DNA from: Orbus hercynius
Lineage (GTDB): Bacteria; Pseudomonadota; Gammaproteobacteria; Enterobacterales; Orbaceae
DNA length: 64,000 nucleotides
Direction: 5' to 3'
NCBI RefSeq assembly: GCF_003634275.1
Contig: NZ_RBWY01000001.1
Span: 741,955 to 805,954, forward strand
Under the pieces are notes generated by a model, which did not search any database, was not told the origin of the DNA, and saw only the letters and a program-made list of their open reading frames with translations. Below are positions 18,088 through 27,300 of the stretch, piece by piece (within the stretch, counting starts at the first letter, position 1; each line of letters begins with the position of its first letter). A program made the position numbers and the translations under genes.

Positions 18088-19443
18088 TTATTGCGCTTTA
18101 TAGTTAAGTTTAGTAATCAGTGCGCAGACAATATAAAAAATCAAAAATACGATTAAGGCATAGTTAGCGGTGCCCATTAGCGTGGTTGATAAGCTAAAAA
18201 GTTGTGGGATAATAAAGCCGCCCATCGCGCCAATTGCCGAGATAAATCCAAGTGCTGCTGCTGTCATGGTTACAGCATGTTTGTTCGCTGCTTCTTGATT
18301 TGCACCTGATTTAAGGCTGTCTTCGAAAATATGTTGTCTAAAAACGACAGCAATCATTTGATAAGTAGAACCACTACCAAAACCGGCTGTAAAAAACAGT
18401 AATAAAAACATCAAATAAAAACCTAAAAAGATCCCTTTTTCGCTAACAACGCCAGGTAACATGACAAATGCGCCAATGACAAAGATAATCATTAAGATAT
18501 AGTTGATTAATGTCATGCGAATGCCGTTAAATTTATCGGATAGCATGCCACCTAATGGGCGACCAATAGCGCCAACAAGTGGACCGGCAAATACGAGCAA
18601 GCTAATATCAACGTCTGGAAATTGGGTTTTACTTAATACGCCAAAGCCAGCTGAAAAACCAATAAATGATCCGAATGTTGCAAGGTACAGTAAACTTAGT
18701 GTCCACATCGTGCCATCTTTTAATACAACCGCTTGTTCTTTAAATGACGCCTTTGAGGTAGAGAGATCATTCATACCAACTAAGGCAAACACCGAGCAGA
18801 TAATCAAGAAAGGAACCCAAATAAAGGCGGCATTTTGAACCCAAATACTATTACCATTGCTTAATGTTTGCCCATCACCAATTAGCGCCGGTACAAAAAT
18901 GATTAATGCGGCAACTAGTTGGATAACACTAACACCCATATTGCCCAAACCGCCATTTAAACCCAATGCTCCGCCTTGCGCAGATTTTGGGTAGAAAAAG
19001 CTAATATTGGCCATGCTTGATGCAAAATTTGCACCGCCTAAACCACACAATAAGGCAATAATAATAAAGATGATATAAGGTGTATTAGGATCTTGCACGG
19101 CATAACCTAACCAAATACACGGTAATATTAAAATAATAGTGCTAAAGGTTGTCCAACGGCGGCCCCCAAATATTGGAATCACAAATGAGTAGGGCACACG
19201 AAATAGTGCACCTGATACGGACGGAATAGCCACTAATAGATACAGTTGTTCTTTGGTAAAATTAAAACCGATATCATTAAGATGAATCGAAATAATACTA
19301 AAGAGCATCCACACACAAAATCCGAGTAATAAACAAGGAATGGATATCCATAAATTACGGGTTGCTATTTTTCTACCCGTTTGTTCCCAAAACTGTTTAT
19401 CATCGGGTGCCCATTTTTCGATGATTTGTGCTGATTTACTCAT
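18088..19443 (-). CDS. narK: Nitrate/nitrite antiporter NarK
   Basis: A 451-residue MFS carrier of the nitrate-nitrite porter family with 12 predicted membrane segments. The family signatures are visible: GGANFASSMANISFFYP in segment 5 and, in the second half, GFGSGSTYQMIAVVFR. It imports nitrate for NarGHI and exports nitrite. The start at 19443 (MSKSAQIIEK) has AGGAG 6 nt upstream; an ATG at 19461 is less likely. First gene of narK-narGHJI. The layout matches E. coli (narK next to narGHJI) except that narXL does not lie upstream. Confidence 0.96.
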   Translation of the reverse strand: MSKSAQIIEKWAPDDKQFWEQTGRKIATRNLWISIPCLLLGFCVWMLFSIISIHLNDIGFNFTKEQLYLLVAIPSVSGALFRVPYSFVIPIFGGRRWTTFSTIILILPCIWLGYAVQDPNTPYIIFIIIALLCGLGGANFASSMANISFFYPKSAQGGALGLNGGLGNMGVSVIQLVAALIIFVPALIGDGQTLSNGNSIWVQNAAFIWVPFLIICSVFALVGMNDLSTSKASFKEQAVVLKDGTMWTLSLLYLATFGSFIGFSAGFGVLSKTQFPDVDISLLVFAGPLVGAIGRPLGGMLSDKFNGIRMTLINYILMIIFVIGAFVMLPGVVSEKGIFLGFYLMFLLLFFTAGFGSGSTYQMIAVVFRQHIFEDSLKSGANQEAANKHAVTMTAAALGFISAIGAMGGFIIPQLFSLSTTLMGTANYALIVFLIFYIVCALITKLNYKAQ

Positions 19444-19757
19444 ACTTATCTCCTGATTCACTTAATTCATATAGCTGATTATGGAATAACCCCACAATTA
19501 ATAGGCTTAGTGTAAGAAAAAAGGGGAGGAATGTAATTAATCTTGAAGGATTACTACTTAAGCGGTAGACGCAGTAAAAAACCTTTAAAATTGGAGTGTT
19601 GCGTCATTATTTGGCCCAAAAAATTTACGACTAAATAAAGCAATTAATGGCACAAAAAAACAATAATTGCTTAATAATTCGTTATTACAAAATAGAATGA
19701 ATAAAATAAAGAGAGTGTAGCGCGCTTACATGTACGCACCGTGTTAAGCGATAGTTA
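19444..19757. other. Control region upstream of narK
   Basis: About 310 gene-free bases between narK and the end of the EamA gene, both leftward. It holds the NarL/NarP-type palindrome listed separately. Four bases downstream of that, read toward narK, is TTCAA-GATT-AATTA, which matches the FNR consensus TTGAT-N4-ATCAA at only 6 of 10 positions. No clear -10/-35 pair is evident. A CGCTTA/TAAGCG inverted repeat near 19743 could end EamA transcripts. Confidence 0.5.
19552..19567 (-). promoter_or_regulatory. NarL/NarP-type 7-2-7 palindrome upstream of narK
   Basis: TACTACT-TA-AGCGGTA is an inverted pair of heptamers separated by 2 bp. Both halves fit the NarL/NarP heptamer TACYNMT (TACTACT, and TACCGCT on the other strand). 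It lies about 110-125 bp upstream of the narK start codon. The 7-2-7 geometry is the arrangement established for NarL/NarP in E. coli. The sensor-regulator genes themselves are not in this window. Confidence 0.65.
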
Positions 19758-20669
19758 TCAAGATTTTTTTTGATAGCTTGAGAGCGTTATGCCACAAAAA
19801 ATACAAACGATACCAATAAAATGGTATGAAAAAAGTCGTTCATCTAAAAAAACAAAGGCTAATAATGCACCAAAAACCGGCATCAAGTGCAGAAATAATC
19901 CAGTTTTCGCCGCACCGATTTTGACAACCGCTAGTGTATAAAGCAAAAAGGCCACCACTGAGGGGAAAATACCAACATAAACAATAGCGCTAGCAGAAAA
20001 AAGACTCCACGTTAAACGTTGGTTATGAACAAATTCATTAATAAAAAAAGGTGAAATAATAATCGTTGCAAGAATAAATTGCAGGGCCGTTAAGCCAATT
20101 TTATCGATATCATTAGGTAACGTTTTAAGTAAAAGTGTATAAACCGCCCAACAAACGACAGCAATAAAAATAATGATATCACCTTTGGCAAAATTCAGTG
20201 TTAATAAGTTATCAAAATTGCCTTTGAGGACAATGATAACAACACCAATAAACGATAAAATCAGACCACATAGACGCAGTAATGGTAAGTCATGTCGGTA
20301 AAATATCACCCCAAGTAACACAATTAACATTGGGCAAAATGAATTAATCAGTAATCCGTTTGTCGCAGTAGTGTATTGTAATCCAACATAAGTTAATGAG
20401 TTAAAGGCCGCTGCACCTAAGATCGAAATAAATAAAATTTTCCAACGATACTGATAATAGCGCCTAGCATCTTTTTTCAGCGCACTAATTGCAAAGGGTA
20501 AAATAATCAATGTAGCAATTATCCAACGCGCGAAAGAGAGAGTGATTGGTGGTATAATTCCATTAACTGCACGACCAACAATGAAATTAGCTGCCCACAA
20601 AAATGGCGGCGTTACTAAAATAAGTAATAACAGTAGCTGTGACTTAAGCGTGGAAGATGTACTTAGCAT
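19758..20669 (-). CDS. EamA/DMT-family permease, substrate unknown
   Basis: A 303-residue inner-membrane protein with ten predicted membrane segments in two homologous halves. Typical EamA features are present: FLWAANFIVGRAVNGIIPP...FARW at the start, LQYTTATNGLLINSFCPMLIVLLG closing the first half, and KIGAAKTGLFLHLMPVFGALLAFVFLDERL in the second. The family (RhaT/YdcZ-like drug/metabolite transporters) covers exporters of amino acids and other small metabolites; substrate cannot be read from sequence. It seems to be transcribed alone, leftward. Confidence 0.85.
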   Translation of the reverse strand: MLSTSSTLKSQLLLLLILVTPPFLWAANFIVGRAVNGIIPPITLSFARWIIATLIILPFAISALKKDARRYYQYRWKILFISILGAAAFNSLTYVGLQYTTATNGLLINSFCPMLIVLLGVIFYRHDLPLLRLCGLILSFIGVVIIVLKGNFDNLLTLNFAKGDIIIFIAVVCWAVYTLLLKTLPNDIDKIGLTALQFILATIIISPFFINEFVHNQRLTWSLFSASAIVYVGIFPSVVAFLLYTLAVVKIGAAKTGLFLHLMPVFGALLAFVFLDERLFSYHFIGIVCIFCGITLSSYQKKS

Positions 20670-21062
20670 TATATTTAATCACCGGAGCATAAAGAAATTG
20701 AATTGGTATCGATTTTTTAAACAAATTAAAAGAGATTTAAACATTTTAAGTACAACTGGTAAAAGGCATTATCATTGATATTGAAAAGGGGCTCTCATTT
20801 ACATCGTTCTTACTCTTTGATAGTTTAAAATATCATTTTTTGTTTGCATATTTAATATTATCGTTTTTGTATGTTGATTTTGGTATCATTTTCAACTATT
20901 TCAGCTCTGATATTATGTAGTTAATTCTTTTTTTTATCAAGATGAGAAACCGACAATTATTAGTCCATTAATGCTGATGATCGGCAAAGCATGAGCAATA
21001 AATAGGCGCCAATTGCTCATTTGATAATTTTGGCATAAATTAGGGCGGCACATTGAGAGCGC
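20670..21062. other. Gene-free stretch between EamA and sulA-like genes
   Basis: About 390 AT-rich bases. The only structure I see is an inverted repeat, ATGAGCAAT (20991-20999) with ATTGCTCAT (21012-21020), around a 12-nt loop. It lies downstream of the leftward sulA-like gene and might help end its transcript, but lacks a T-run on that strand. Confidence 0.45.
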
Positions 21063-21524
21063 TTAATGAATAGGATTCACTGCCAAAGACATTGTCATAA
21101 ACTTATTATAAGTTGAATAATGACTATCAATTAAAAATAAATGGGTACCACTGGATTTGACTGCTTGCTGTAGACGATACGTATCATTTTCGCTCAAAGG
21201 ATCATCAATACATGCGACAATATAGCTTGACGTTTTACTCAGAAGAGCCTTTTCTACTATACTAATCATATTTAGGCGATTTACGTTAGATAAATGCACG
21301 ACTTTTTTTTCTTGTAAACCCGCTTGTTTTATCCAGCGCCGCTGCAGCATTGGCCTTGTTGATAACCATAATTGCCATTTATGTTGCTGATTAAGTAGCC
21401 GTAATAATAAAGTTTGTTGTTGTAATACTTGCTGTAAAGGGGTATCAAAACCAATGCTATCAAGTTGATTTTTTTTGGCTAAATAGATCTGATTAGCTAA
21501 TTTTAATTTATTTATTCTTAACAT
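21063..21524 (-). CDS. sulA: SulA-like SOS cell-division inhibitor
   Basis: A 153-residue protein resembling E. coli SulA (169 residues) over its core. LLRLLNQQHKWQLWLSTRP (about residues 40-58) and RRWIKQAGLQEKKVVHLSN (62-80) parallel the WQLWL and W-x-Q-x-SGL blocks that contact FtsZ. The N-terminal 25 residues differ and the tail is short. SulA binds FtsZ and blocks septation during DNA damage. The strongest support is regulation: two overlapping LexA boxes lie directly upstream. GAGG lies 5 nt before the ATG. The closest alternative is another small SulA/RecA-like fold protein of the SOS regulon. Confidence 0.8.
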   Translation of the reverse strand: MLRINKLKLANQIYLAKKNQLDSIGFDTPLQQVLQQQTLLLRLLNQQHKWQLWLSTRPMLQRRWIKQAGLQEKKVVHLSNVNRLNMISIVEKALLSKTSSYIVACIDDPLSENDTYRLQQAVKSSGTHLFLIDSHYSTYNKFMTMSLAVNPIH

Positions 21525-21537
21525 TATAGCCTCATGA

Positions 21538-21553
21538 CTGTATTGATATACAG
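21538..21553 (-). promoter_or_regulatory. LexA box 1 of the sulA-like gene
   Basis: CTGT-ATTGATAT-ACAG is a perfect CTGT-N8-ACAG LexA operator. It lies 14 bases upstream of the start codon, between the -10 element and the ATG. Confidence 0.88.
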
Positions 21554-21568
21554 TGTATATTAATACAG
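21553..21568 (-). promoter_or_regulatory. LexA box 2 of the sulA-like gene (shares one base with box 1)
   Basis: GTGT-ATATTAAT-ACAG on the plus strand is a LexA operator with one mismatch (G for C at the first position). It abuts box 1 and covers the -10 element, so LexA bound here would block RNA polymerase directly. Confidence 0.75.
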
Positions 21569-21585
21569 TGCTTTGGCAAAGTAAA
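21557..21585 (-). promoter_or_regulatory. sigma-70 promoter of the sulA-like gene
   Basis: Read on the minus strand: TTTACT (21580-21585), a 17-bp spacer, then TAATAT (21557-21562). The -10 lies inside LexA box 2. Confidence 0.7.
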
Positions 21586-21639
21586 TAGTCATTGAATAAT
21601 TTTTAACTCACTATTGTACAAATAACAACGCCATTACGA

Positions 21640-22020
21640 CTAGCCCTGCTTAATGAGTTGGTAAGTCAAAATACCCAGTATCGTCATGATGATCGAACCA
21701 ATCACATGAATGGCAATCGCGCTTATTCCTAGGGTAATTTGGCCTTTTTGTAAAAAGTTCACAATTTCAGCAGAAAAGGTCGAGAACGTTGATAACCCGC
21801 CGCAAAATCCGGTGATGATCAGTAGCCGCCACTCAGGCGAAATACTCGGAAAATTGCTCAATAATGACATGGCAAAACCAATAATGTATCCTGCAATTAA
21901 GTTTGATAATAACGTACCAAATGGAATCGTATAATAATGATTAAACTTGTTAGATAAAATCCAACGTAATATACCACCAGCAGCGGAGCCTATAGCAATG
22001 GCAATAATGGCTTTTAACAT
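21640..22020 (-). CDS. crcB: Fluoride ion channel CrcB (Fluc)
   Basis: A 126-residue protein with four membrane segments that exports fluoride as a dual-topology dimer. Diagnostic motifs are GTLLSNLIAGYIIG (residues 35-48, with the pore Asn40) and GGLSTFSTFS (74-83), which supplies the phenylalanine box and the central Na+-site region. Normal length for the family. I looked upstream for the fluoride riboswitch that often controls crcB and did not find its conserved 5' half, so regulation is open. It is divergent from the riboflavin synthase gene. Confidence 0.95.
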   Translation of the reverse strand: MLKAIIAIAIGSAAGGILRWILSNKFNHYYTIPFGTLLSNLIAGYIIGFAMSLLSNFPSISPEWRLLIITGFCGGLSTFSTFSAEIVNFLQKGQITLGISAIAIHVIGSIIMTILGILTYQLIKQG

Positions 22021-22263
22021 AGACTATCCTAATTCATTCATGTCAAAAAAAGAGATATTATATGCCAAAAAGAGCCATAAGGATATTGGATTTCTCGGCA
22101 CAGCTATCCTGACTCATCAGTAACATTATCATAAGTTAATCTTAGTCGTTTTAAAAGTGACAATGCGCTCATTTTTCGCGGATAAGTTATAACCTGACGG
22201 GTTATTATTACTAAAATTTAATGGTAGAATAATAACAGACACACAGTTAAAGGGATAATAAAT

Positions 22264-22875
22264 ATGTTCACGGGCATCGTACAAGGCATCGGCGAAATTG
22301 TTAATATTACAGATCATGATCAGCTACGTACCTATCAAGTTAAGTTACCATCACACTTAACTCATCATATTGAAATTGGTGCATCGATTGCGAACGATGG
22401 TTGTTGTTTAACTGTCACTCATTTTAGTCATGACTGCGTGACATTTGATATTATTCAAGAAACACTAGCATTAACTACCTTAGGGGGTAAAGTCATCGGT
22501 GACTTGGTAAATATTGAACGAAGCGCTAAATATGGTGATGAGATAGGGGGGCATGTGATGTCAGGCCATATTTCTGGGGTTGCCATTATTAAGGTGATTA
22601 ATCGCAGTATGACCAATTGTGAAATGGTACTTGAGTTACCAAAATCATTAATGAAATATATTTTGTATAAAGGATTTATTGGCATTGATGGTGCGAGTTT
22701 AACGATTGGAAATGTAACTGACAGTGGTTTTAGTATTCATTTGATTCCAGAAACTTTGGCAATTACAACACTTAAAAATAAACAAGTAGGGGATTTAGTT
22801 AATATTGAAATCGATTCTCAAACCCAAGCGATTGTGGCCACAGTTGAACGCGTTTTAGCACAAAAGCAAGCGTAA
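22264..22875 (+). CDS. ribE: Riboflavin synthase, alpha chain
   Basis: A 203-residue enzyme (called RibC or RibE depending on species) that dismutates two 6,7-dimethyl-8-ribityllumazine molecules to riboflavin. It starts with the characteristic MFTGIVQGIG. It has two lumazine-binding domains, about residues 1-97 and 98-203. The first contains NDGCCLTV and ends at GGHVMSGHISG; the second contains GIDGASLTI and IHLIPETLAITTL. It is monocistronic. No FMN riboswitch (RFN element) is visible upstream. It ends at a hairpin shared with the convergent DUF945 gene. Confidence 0.96.
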   Translation: MFTGIVQGIGEIVNITDHDQLRTYQVKLPSHLTHHIEIGASIANDGCCLTVTHFSHDCVTFDIIQETLALTTLGGKVIGDLVNIERSAKYGDEIGGHVMSGHISGVAIIKVINRSMTNCEMVLELPKSLMKYILYKGFIGIDGASLTIGNVTDSGFSIHLIPETLAITTLKNKQVGDLVNIEIDSQTQAIVATVERVLAQKQA

Positions 22876-22914
22876 TATCTGTTGATTATTTGACAGAGCT
22901 ATCAACTAATACAT

Positions 22915-22943
22915 AGATGCAGCACATTAAATATGCTGCATCT
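22915..22943. terminator. Bidirectional hairpin between ribE and the DUF945 gene
   Basis: GATGCAGCA (22916-22924) pairs perfectly with TGCTGCATC (22934-22942), with further A-T pairs inside the loop. It lies between two convergent genes. T-runs are weak on both sides, so efficiency is uncertain. Confidence 0.65.
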
Positions 22944-22950
22944 TATACCA

Positions 22951-24300
22951 TTAAAAATGGGGCAGTTTATTGTGATTAATCGCTTGCCAAAATTGACTGA
23001 TTGTTAATGCTTTACCTTTTAACCGAGCTTCTTGTTTCTCTTTTGAATAATACAAGTCAATAAATAAGCCATTTTCATCGCTATTTTCTGAATTAACATT
23101 GACATCGATTAATGGTGAATTACTTAAAAATAGCTGTGAAAATACAGTGATAAATTGGGATGCAGAGTCGATATCGTTTTGAGTCGGCTCATTTTGCTTT
23201 GGATTCATCAGCTGCGCATATAGATAAGAAAGCGGTTTGAGTGGAAAATTAACTTGCGAAGTCGCAAGTACAATATCATCTTGAGTTAACTGTTTATACG
23301 ATTTTAATGATACCTCTTTAATCTGAATTGCAAAATTAGCATTCAGTTCGCCTTGTTGAGTATGCCATGAAAATTTATCTAAACTAGCAAGCATATTTTG
23401 CTTATCGAGGTCATTTTTATCAAACGTATACCCAATTAGCATTTGCCCTTTGCCTAAGTTTTGCTGATCAAAAGATAAACTGTCGACAGAAGTTAATAAT
23501 TTGCCACTGAGTGTATCGTTGATTTGAGTATTTTCAAAAGTCAACACTAACTTATTAAAGCTCAATTTATTTTCATCATTGTTAAGTCTAGATAGTAACG
23601 ATAATTCATCCAATCGAAATTGTTGATCAAGATTATGGGTTTGATCACTCTCGGTGATATATTTACCTGATAAACTCAAATTATTGACAGAAATTCTTTG
23701 TATAGCAGCTGAGCTGTTTTCCATAATTAATTGCCCAATGCTACCATTAAGCGACATGTTGTCGAACTGTTTATCAATCGAGACGACTAAATTGTTTTGG
23801 CTTGTTTGCCAGTGACGGCCTTTATCATCCGTATAATTGATTGGCTGATTTGCGACCAAAATATTAATATTATCATAATAATCAATACTAGCATTTAATG
23901 TCATAAAAGGCTGATCGCCAGAAGCTTGCCAAAGCTTTTCATTGCCGTCTTGTGAGGTTCGATAAAAAACAGCAGCCATTTTGGGTAAAAAACGACCGGC
24001 TTTTAGCTCACTCCATGGCAAAGGGCCATGATAGATAATCACCACATCATCAACAAGAGTATGATGCGTTTTAGGATTGTTTACTTTAATATGAAAAGAG
24101 GTTGAAAAGATGCCTTTTTTATAGTCATCATATTGAAATTCAACATTTAACAGATACGGATTTTGGTTTATCTTCTCTTGTAATTGAGTGATTTTACGCT
24201 CAAATTGATTTTGGATCATATTACCGGTGTACCAAGATGCAACGATATACCCAATAATTAGTATAATAATGATAGCAAGGGCAATCATTCCTTTTTTCAT
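22951..24300 (-). CDS. DUF945 (YdgA-family) membrane-anchored periplasmic protein
   Basis: A 449-residue protein with one N-terminal membrane anchor (IALAIIIILIIGYIVASWYTG) and a large periplasmic part. The family hallmarks are the early block QNQFERKITQLQEKINQNP...VEFQYDDYKKGIFSTS and, after it, VIYHGPLPW. E. coli YdgA, YihF and relatives share this layout and have no settled biochemical function. AsmA-like envelope roles have been proposed for similar folds. It lies 21 bases after mfd on the same strand and may be co-transcribed. Confidence 0.85.
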   Translation of the reverse strand: MKKGMIALAIIIILIIGYIVASWYTGNMIQNQFERKITQLQEKINQNPYLLNVEFQYDDYKKGIFSTSFHIKVNNPKTHHTLVDDVVIIYHGPLPWSELKAGRFLPKMAAVFYRTSQDGNEKLWQASGDQPFMTLNASIDYYDNINILVANQPINYTDDKGRHWQTSQNNLVVSIDKQFDNMSLNGSIGQLIMENSSAAIQRISVNNLSLSGKYITESDQTHNLDQQFRLDELSLLSRLNNDENKLSFNKLVLTFENTQINDTLSGKLLTSVDSLSFDQQNLGKGQMLIGYTFDKNDLDKQNMLASLDKFSWHTQQGELNANFAIQIKEVSLKSYKQLTQDDIVLATSQVNFPLKPLSYLYAQLMNPKQNEPTQNDIDSASQFITVFSQLFLSNSPLIDVNVNSENSDENGLFIDLYYSKEKQEARLKGKALTISQFWQAINHNKLPHF

Positions 24301-24321
24301 GACTAAAAGTTCCTTAGTAAA

Positions 24322-27300
24322 TTAATCTTCACAGTGCAAAGCAAACTGACTGAGCAAAGTCTGAATATAATCGATACGTTGTTGTTTTTGTAGCTCAGTT
24401 TTTAACAATTTTAATCGATTTTGTCCATCTAAACGATAAATTTTTGGTGCTTTTTGTATCTCTCCAATTAAGTAATCGATCGAAATATGATTATTTTTAC
24501 CAAATTCAATATAACCACCTTTCTCTGAGAACTCAATTTTATTAATACCAAGTTGCATAGCATTAAATCGAATCTTCGTGACATCTAATAAAAATTGCAC
24601 AGGATCAGGTAAACGGCCAAAGCGATCTATCATTTCAATTTTTATGTTTATCAGCTCATCAAGATCCGCAATACTGGCTATGCGTTTATAAAGCGATAAA
24701 CGCGTATTGACATCAGGAATAAAATCTTGCGGTATTAACGTTGGTAGGCGCAATTCAACTTCGGTATGTTGACTATTCAATAGTGATTCAAGCGATGGTT
24801 CTTTACCTTGTTTTAATGATTTCACCGCTTCATCGAGTAATTCCATATAGAGGGTAAAGCCAATCGTTTCAATTTGACCACTTTGATCTTCACCGAGTAA
24901 TTCACCTGCACCTCTAATTTCGAGGTCGTGCGTTGCTAATGCAAAACCCGCGCCAAGATCTTCTAAAGTGGCAATGGCTTCTAAGCGTTTTTGGGCATCT
25001 TTTGTCAGTACTTTGGGCGGTGGGGTAAGCAAATAGGCATAGGCTTGATGATATGAACGACCAACTCGGCCTCTTAATTGATGCAGCTGTGCTAAACCAA
25101 ATTTATCAGCACGTTCGATAATAATGGTATTTGCATTAGGAATATCAATACCGGTTTCAATAATTGTTGTACAAATGAGTAAATTAAACCGTTGATGATG
25201 GAAATCATTCATGACGCGTTCTAAGTCACGTTCGTGCATTTGCCCATGTCCAATGCCAATACGTGCTTCGGGAATCAGTTCTTGAAGCTTTTCTTTTGTG
25301 TGTTCTATATTGGCCACGTCATTATGTAAATAATACACTTGACCACCACGTAAAATTTCACGCAAAATGGCTTCTCGAATGACATAATGATCATATTCAC
25401 GCACAAAGGTTTTTACCGCTAAACGCCTTGCGGGTGGTGTGGCGATGATTGAAAGATCACGCATGCCGCTCATGGCCATATTGAGCGTTCTTGGGATCGG
25501 TGTTGCTGTTAAGGTCAAGATATCAACGTCGGCACGCATGGCCTTAATTCGCTCTTTTTGCCTTACGCCAAAGCGGTGCTCCTCATCAACCATTAAGAGC
25601 CCCAAGTCATGCCATTTTACATCAGTTTGTAGCAGTTTATGGGTACCAATAACAATATCCACTTTACCTGCTTCTAAAGCTTGTAATATCTGTTGTTGTT
25701 GCTTAGCCGTTTTAAAGCGAGAGAGTGATTCAACCCGAATTGGCCAGTTAGCAAATCGATCACAAAAATTTTCATAATGCTGCTGAGCGAGTAGAGTAGT
25801 GGGAACTAATAACGCAACTTGTTTATGATTAATTACGGCTAAAAATGCAGCGCGCATTGCCACTTCGGTTTTACCAAAGCCAACATCTCCACACACTAAA
25901 CGATCCATTGCATTTGGCGAACACATATCACTAATTACCGCACTAATAGCACTAAGCTGATCATCGGTCTCTTGATAAGCAAATCCCTGGCGAAATAGTT
26001 CGTATTGTTCGCGATCTTGCTTAAATTCAAATCCGGGCTTTGCTTCTCGCTGAGCATAGATATCTAGGAGCTCAGCCGCCACATCCCTGACTTTTTCAGC
26101 GGCTTTTTCGCGCGCTTTACTCCAAGCATCAGTTCCCAATTTATTTAATGGTGCATTATCTTCATTACCACCAGAGTAACGGCTAATCAAGTTTAATGAT
26201 GAAATAGGGACATATAATTTTGTTTCATTGGCATACAAAATCACCAAATATTCTGCCGTAATCCCGCCGGTTTCAAGCGTCGTTAAACCTGCATATCGAC
26301 CAACCCCATGTTCAAGATGTACAACGGGTTTACCCGGTGTTAATTCAGCAAGGCTGCGCACTAAATTATCGGTATTGATCGCTTGTTTGTTTTCTTTTCG
26401 ATGACGAATAATACGTCGACCAAGTAGCTCATTTTCGGTCATTAAAGCAAATTGCTGATCAACATCAATGAAGCCTTGCTCACTTGCACCAACTGTTAAA
26501 TAAAATCGTTCGCTATCAAATGTCAGATTAGATAAAGTTTCACGGTATTTCGGATAGATCTTAATTTTGCTAATGATATCTTGTAGCGCTTCACGTCGCC
26601 CTTCGGACTCAACTGAAAAGACAATCTTACCTTGATAATGATCAATAAACTGGCTAAATTGTTGGTAAGGATCTTTTTGCTGAACCTGTATGGCAAGCGC
26701 TGGTAAAGCTTGATAGTTTAGGTTAATCGCTTTTTTGTTACTTAATCTATCGTGGCTAATAACAACACGTTTGTATTGTTTAAATTGTGAGAAAACTTCA
26801 TCGACTTTTAACCAAATTTTCTCAGGTGCCAGTAAAGGGCGCATTGGATCAATTTTGCGGCTTTCATAACGGTTTTGTATATCTTGCCAATACTTTTCAG
26901 CAAATTGATGTACATTTGCTGTAGTAATAAATAATGTGTTATCGGGCAGATAACTAAATAATGGTGCCAGCGGTTCGGTAAAAAATAGTGCTTGCCAGTA
27001 TTCAATACCCGTTGGTAAAATGCCTTTAGTTACTTGTTGATAAATGCTTTCTGCCTCTAATCTAACTTCAAAATTTTCCCGCCATTGGCTACGAAACAGA
27101 TCAATAGCTGCTTTATCAAATGGAAATTCATGAGCTGGTAGCAATTGGATTTGGTCAATCTCATCAAGGGTACGCTGGCTTTCAACATCAAAAATACGGA
27201 TACTGTCGATTTCATCATCAAAGAAATCAATGCGATATGGGGAACGACTGCCCATCGGGTAAATATCAAAAAGTGCTCCCCGTGTGGCATATTCCCCATG

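Noticed and set aside
22091-22120. Hammerhead-ribozyme-like CTGATGA followed by GAGAAA on the minus strand
   Set aside because: The bases between do not form stem II and no matching stem I/III cleavage segment is seen.
22092-22160. Possible fluoride riboswitch upstream of crcB (minus-strand CTGATGA at 22114-22120)
   Set aside because: The 3' CUGAUGA-like piece is present, but the obligatory 5' part (GG-N-GAUG with paired GCC) is not found at the right distance, so the fold cannot form.
22021-22263. FMN riboswitch for the riboflavin synthase gene
   Set aside because: None of the conserved RFN boxes are visible in the leader, which is also too short.
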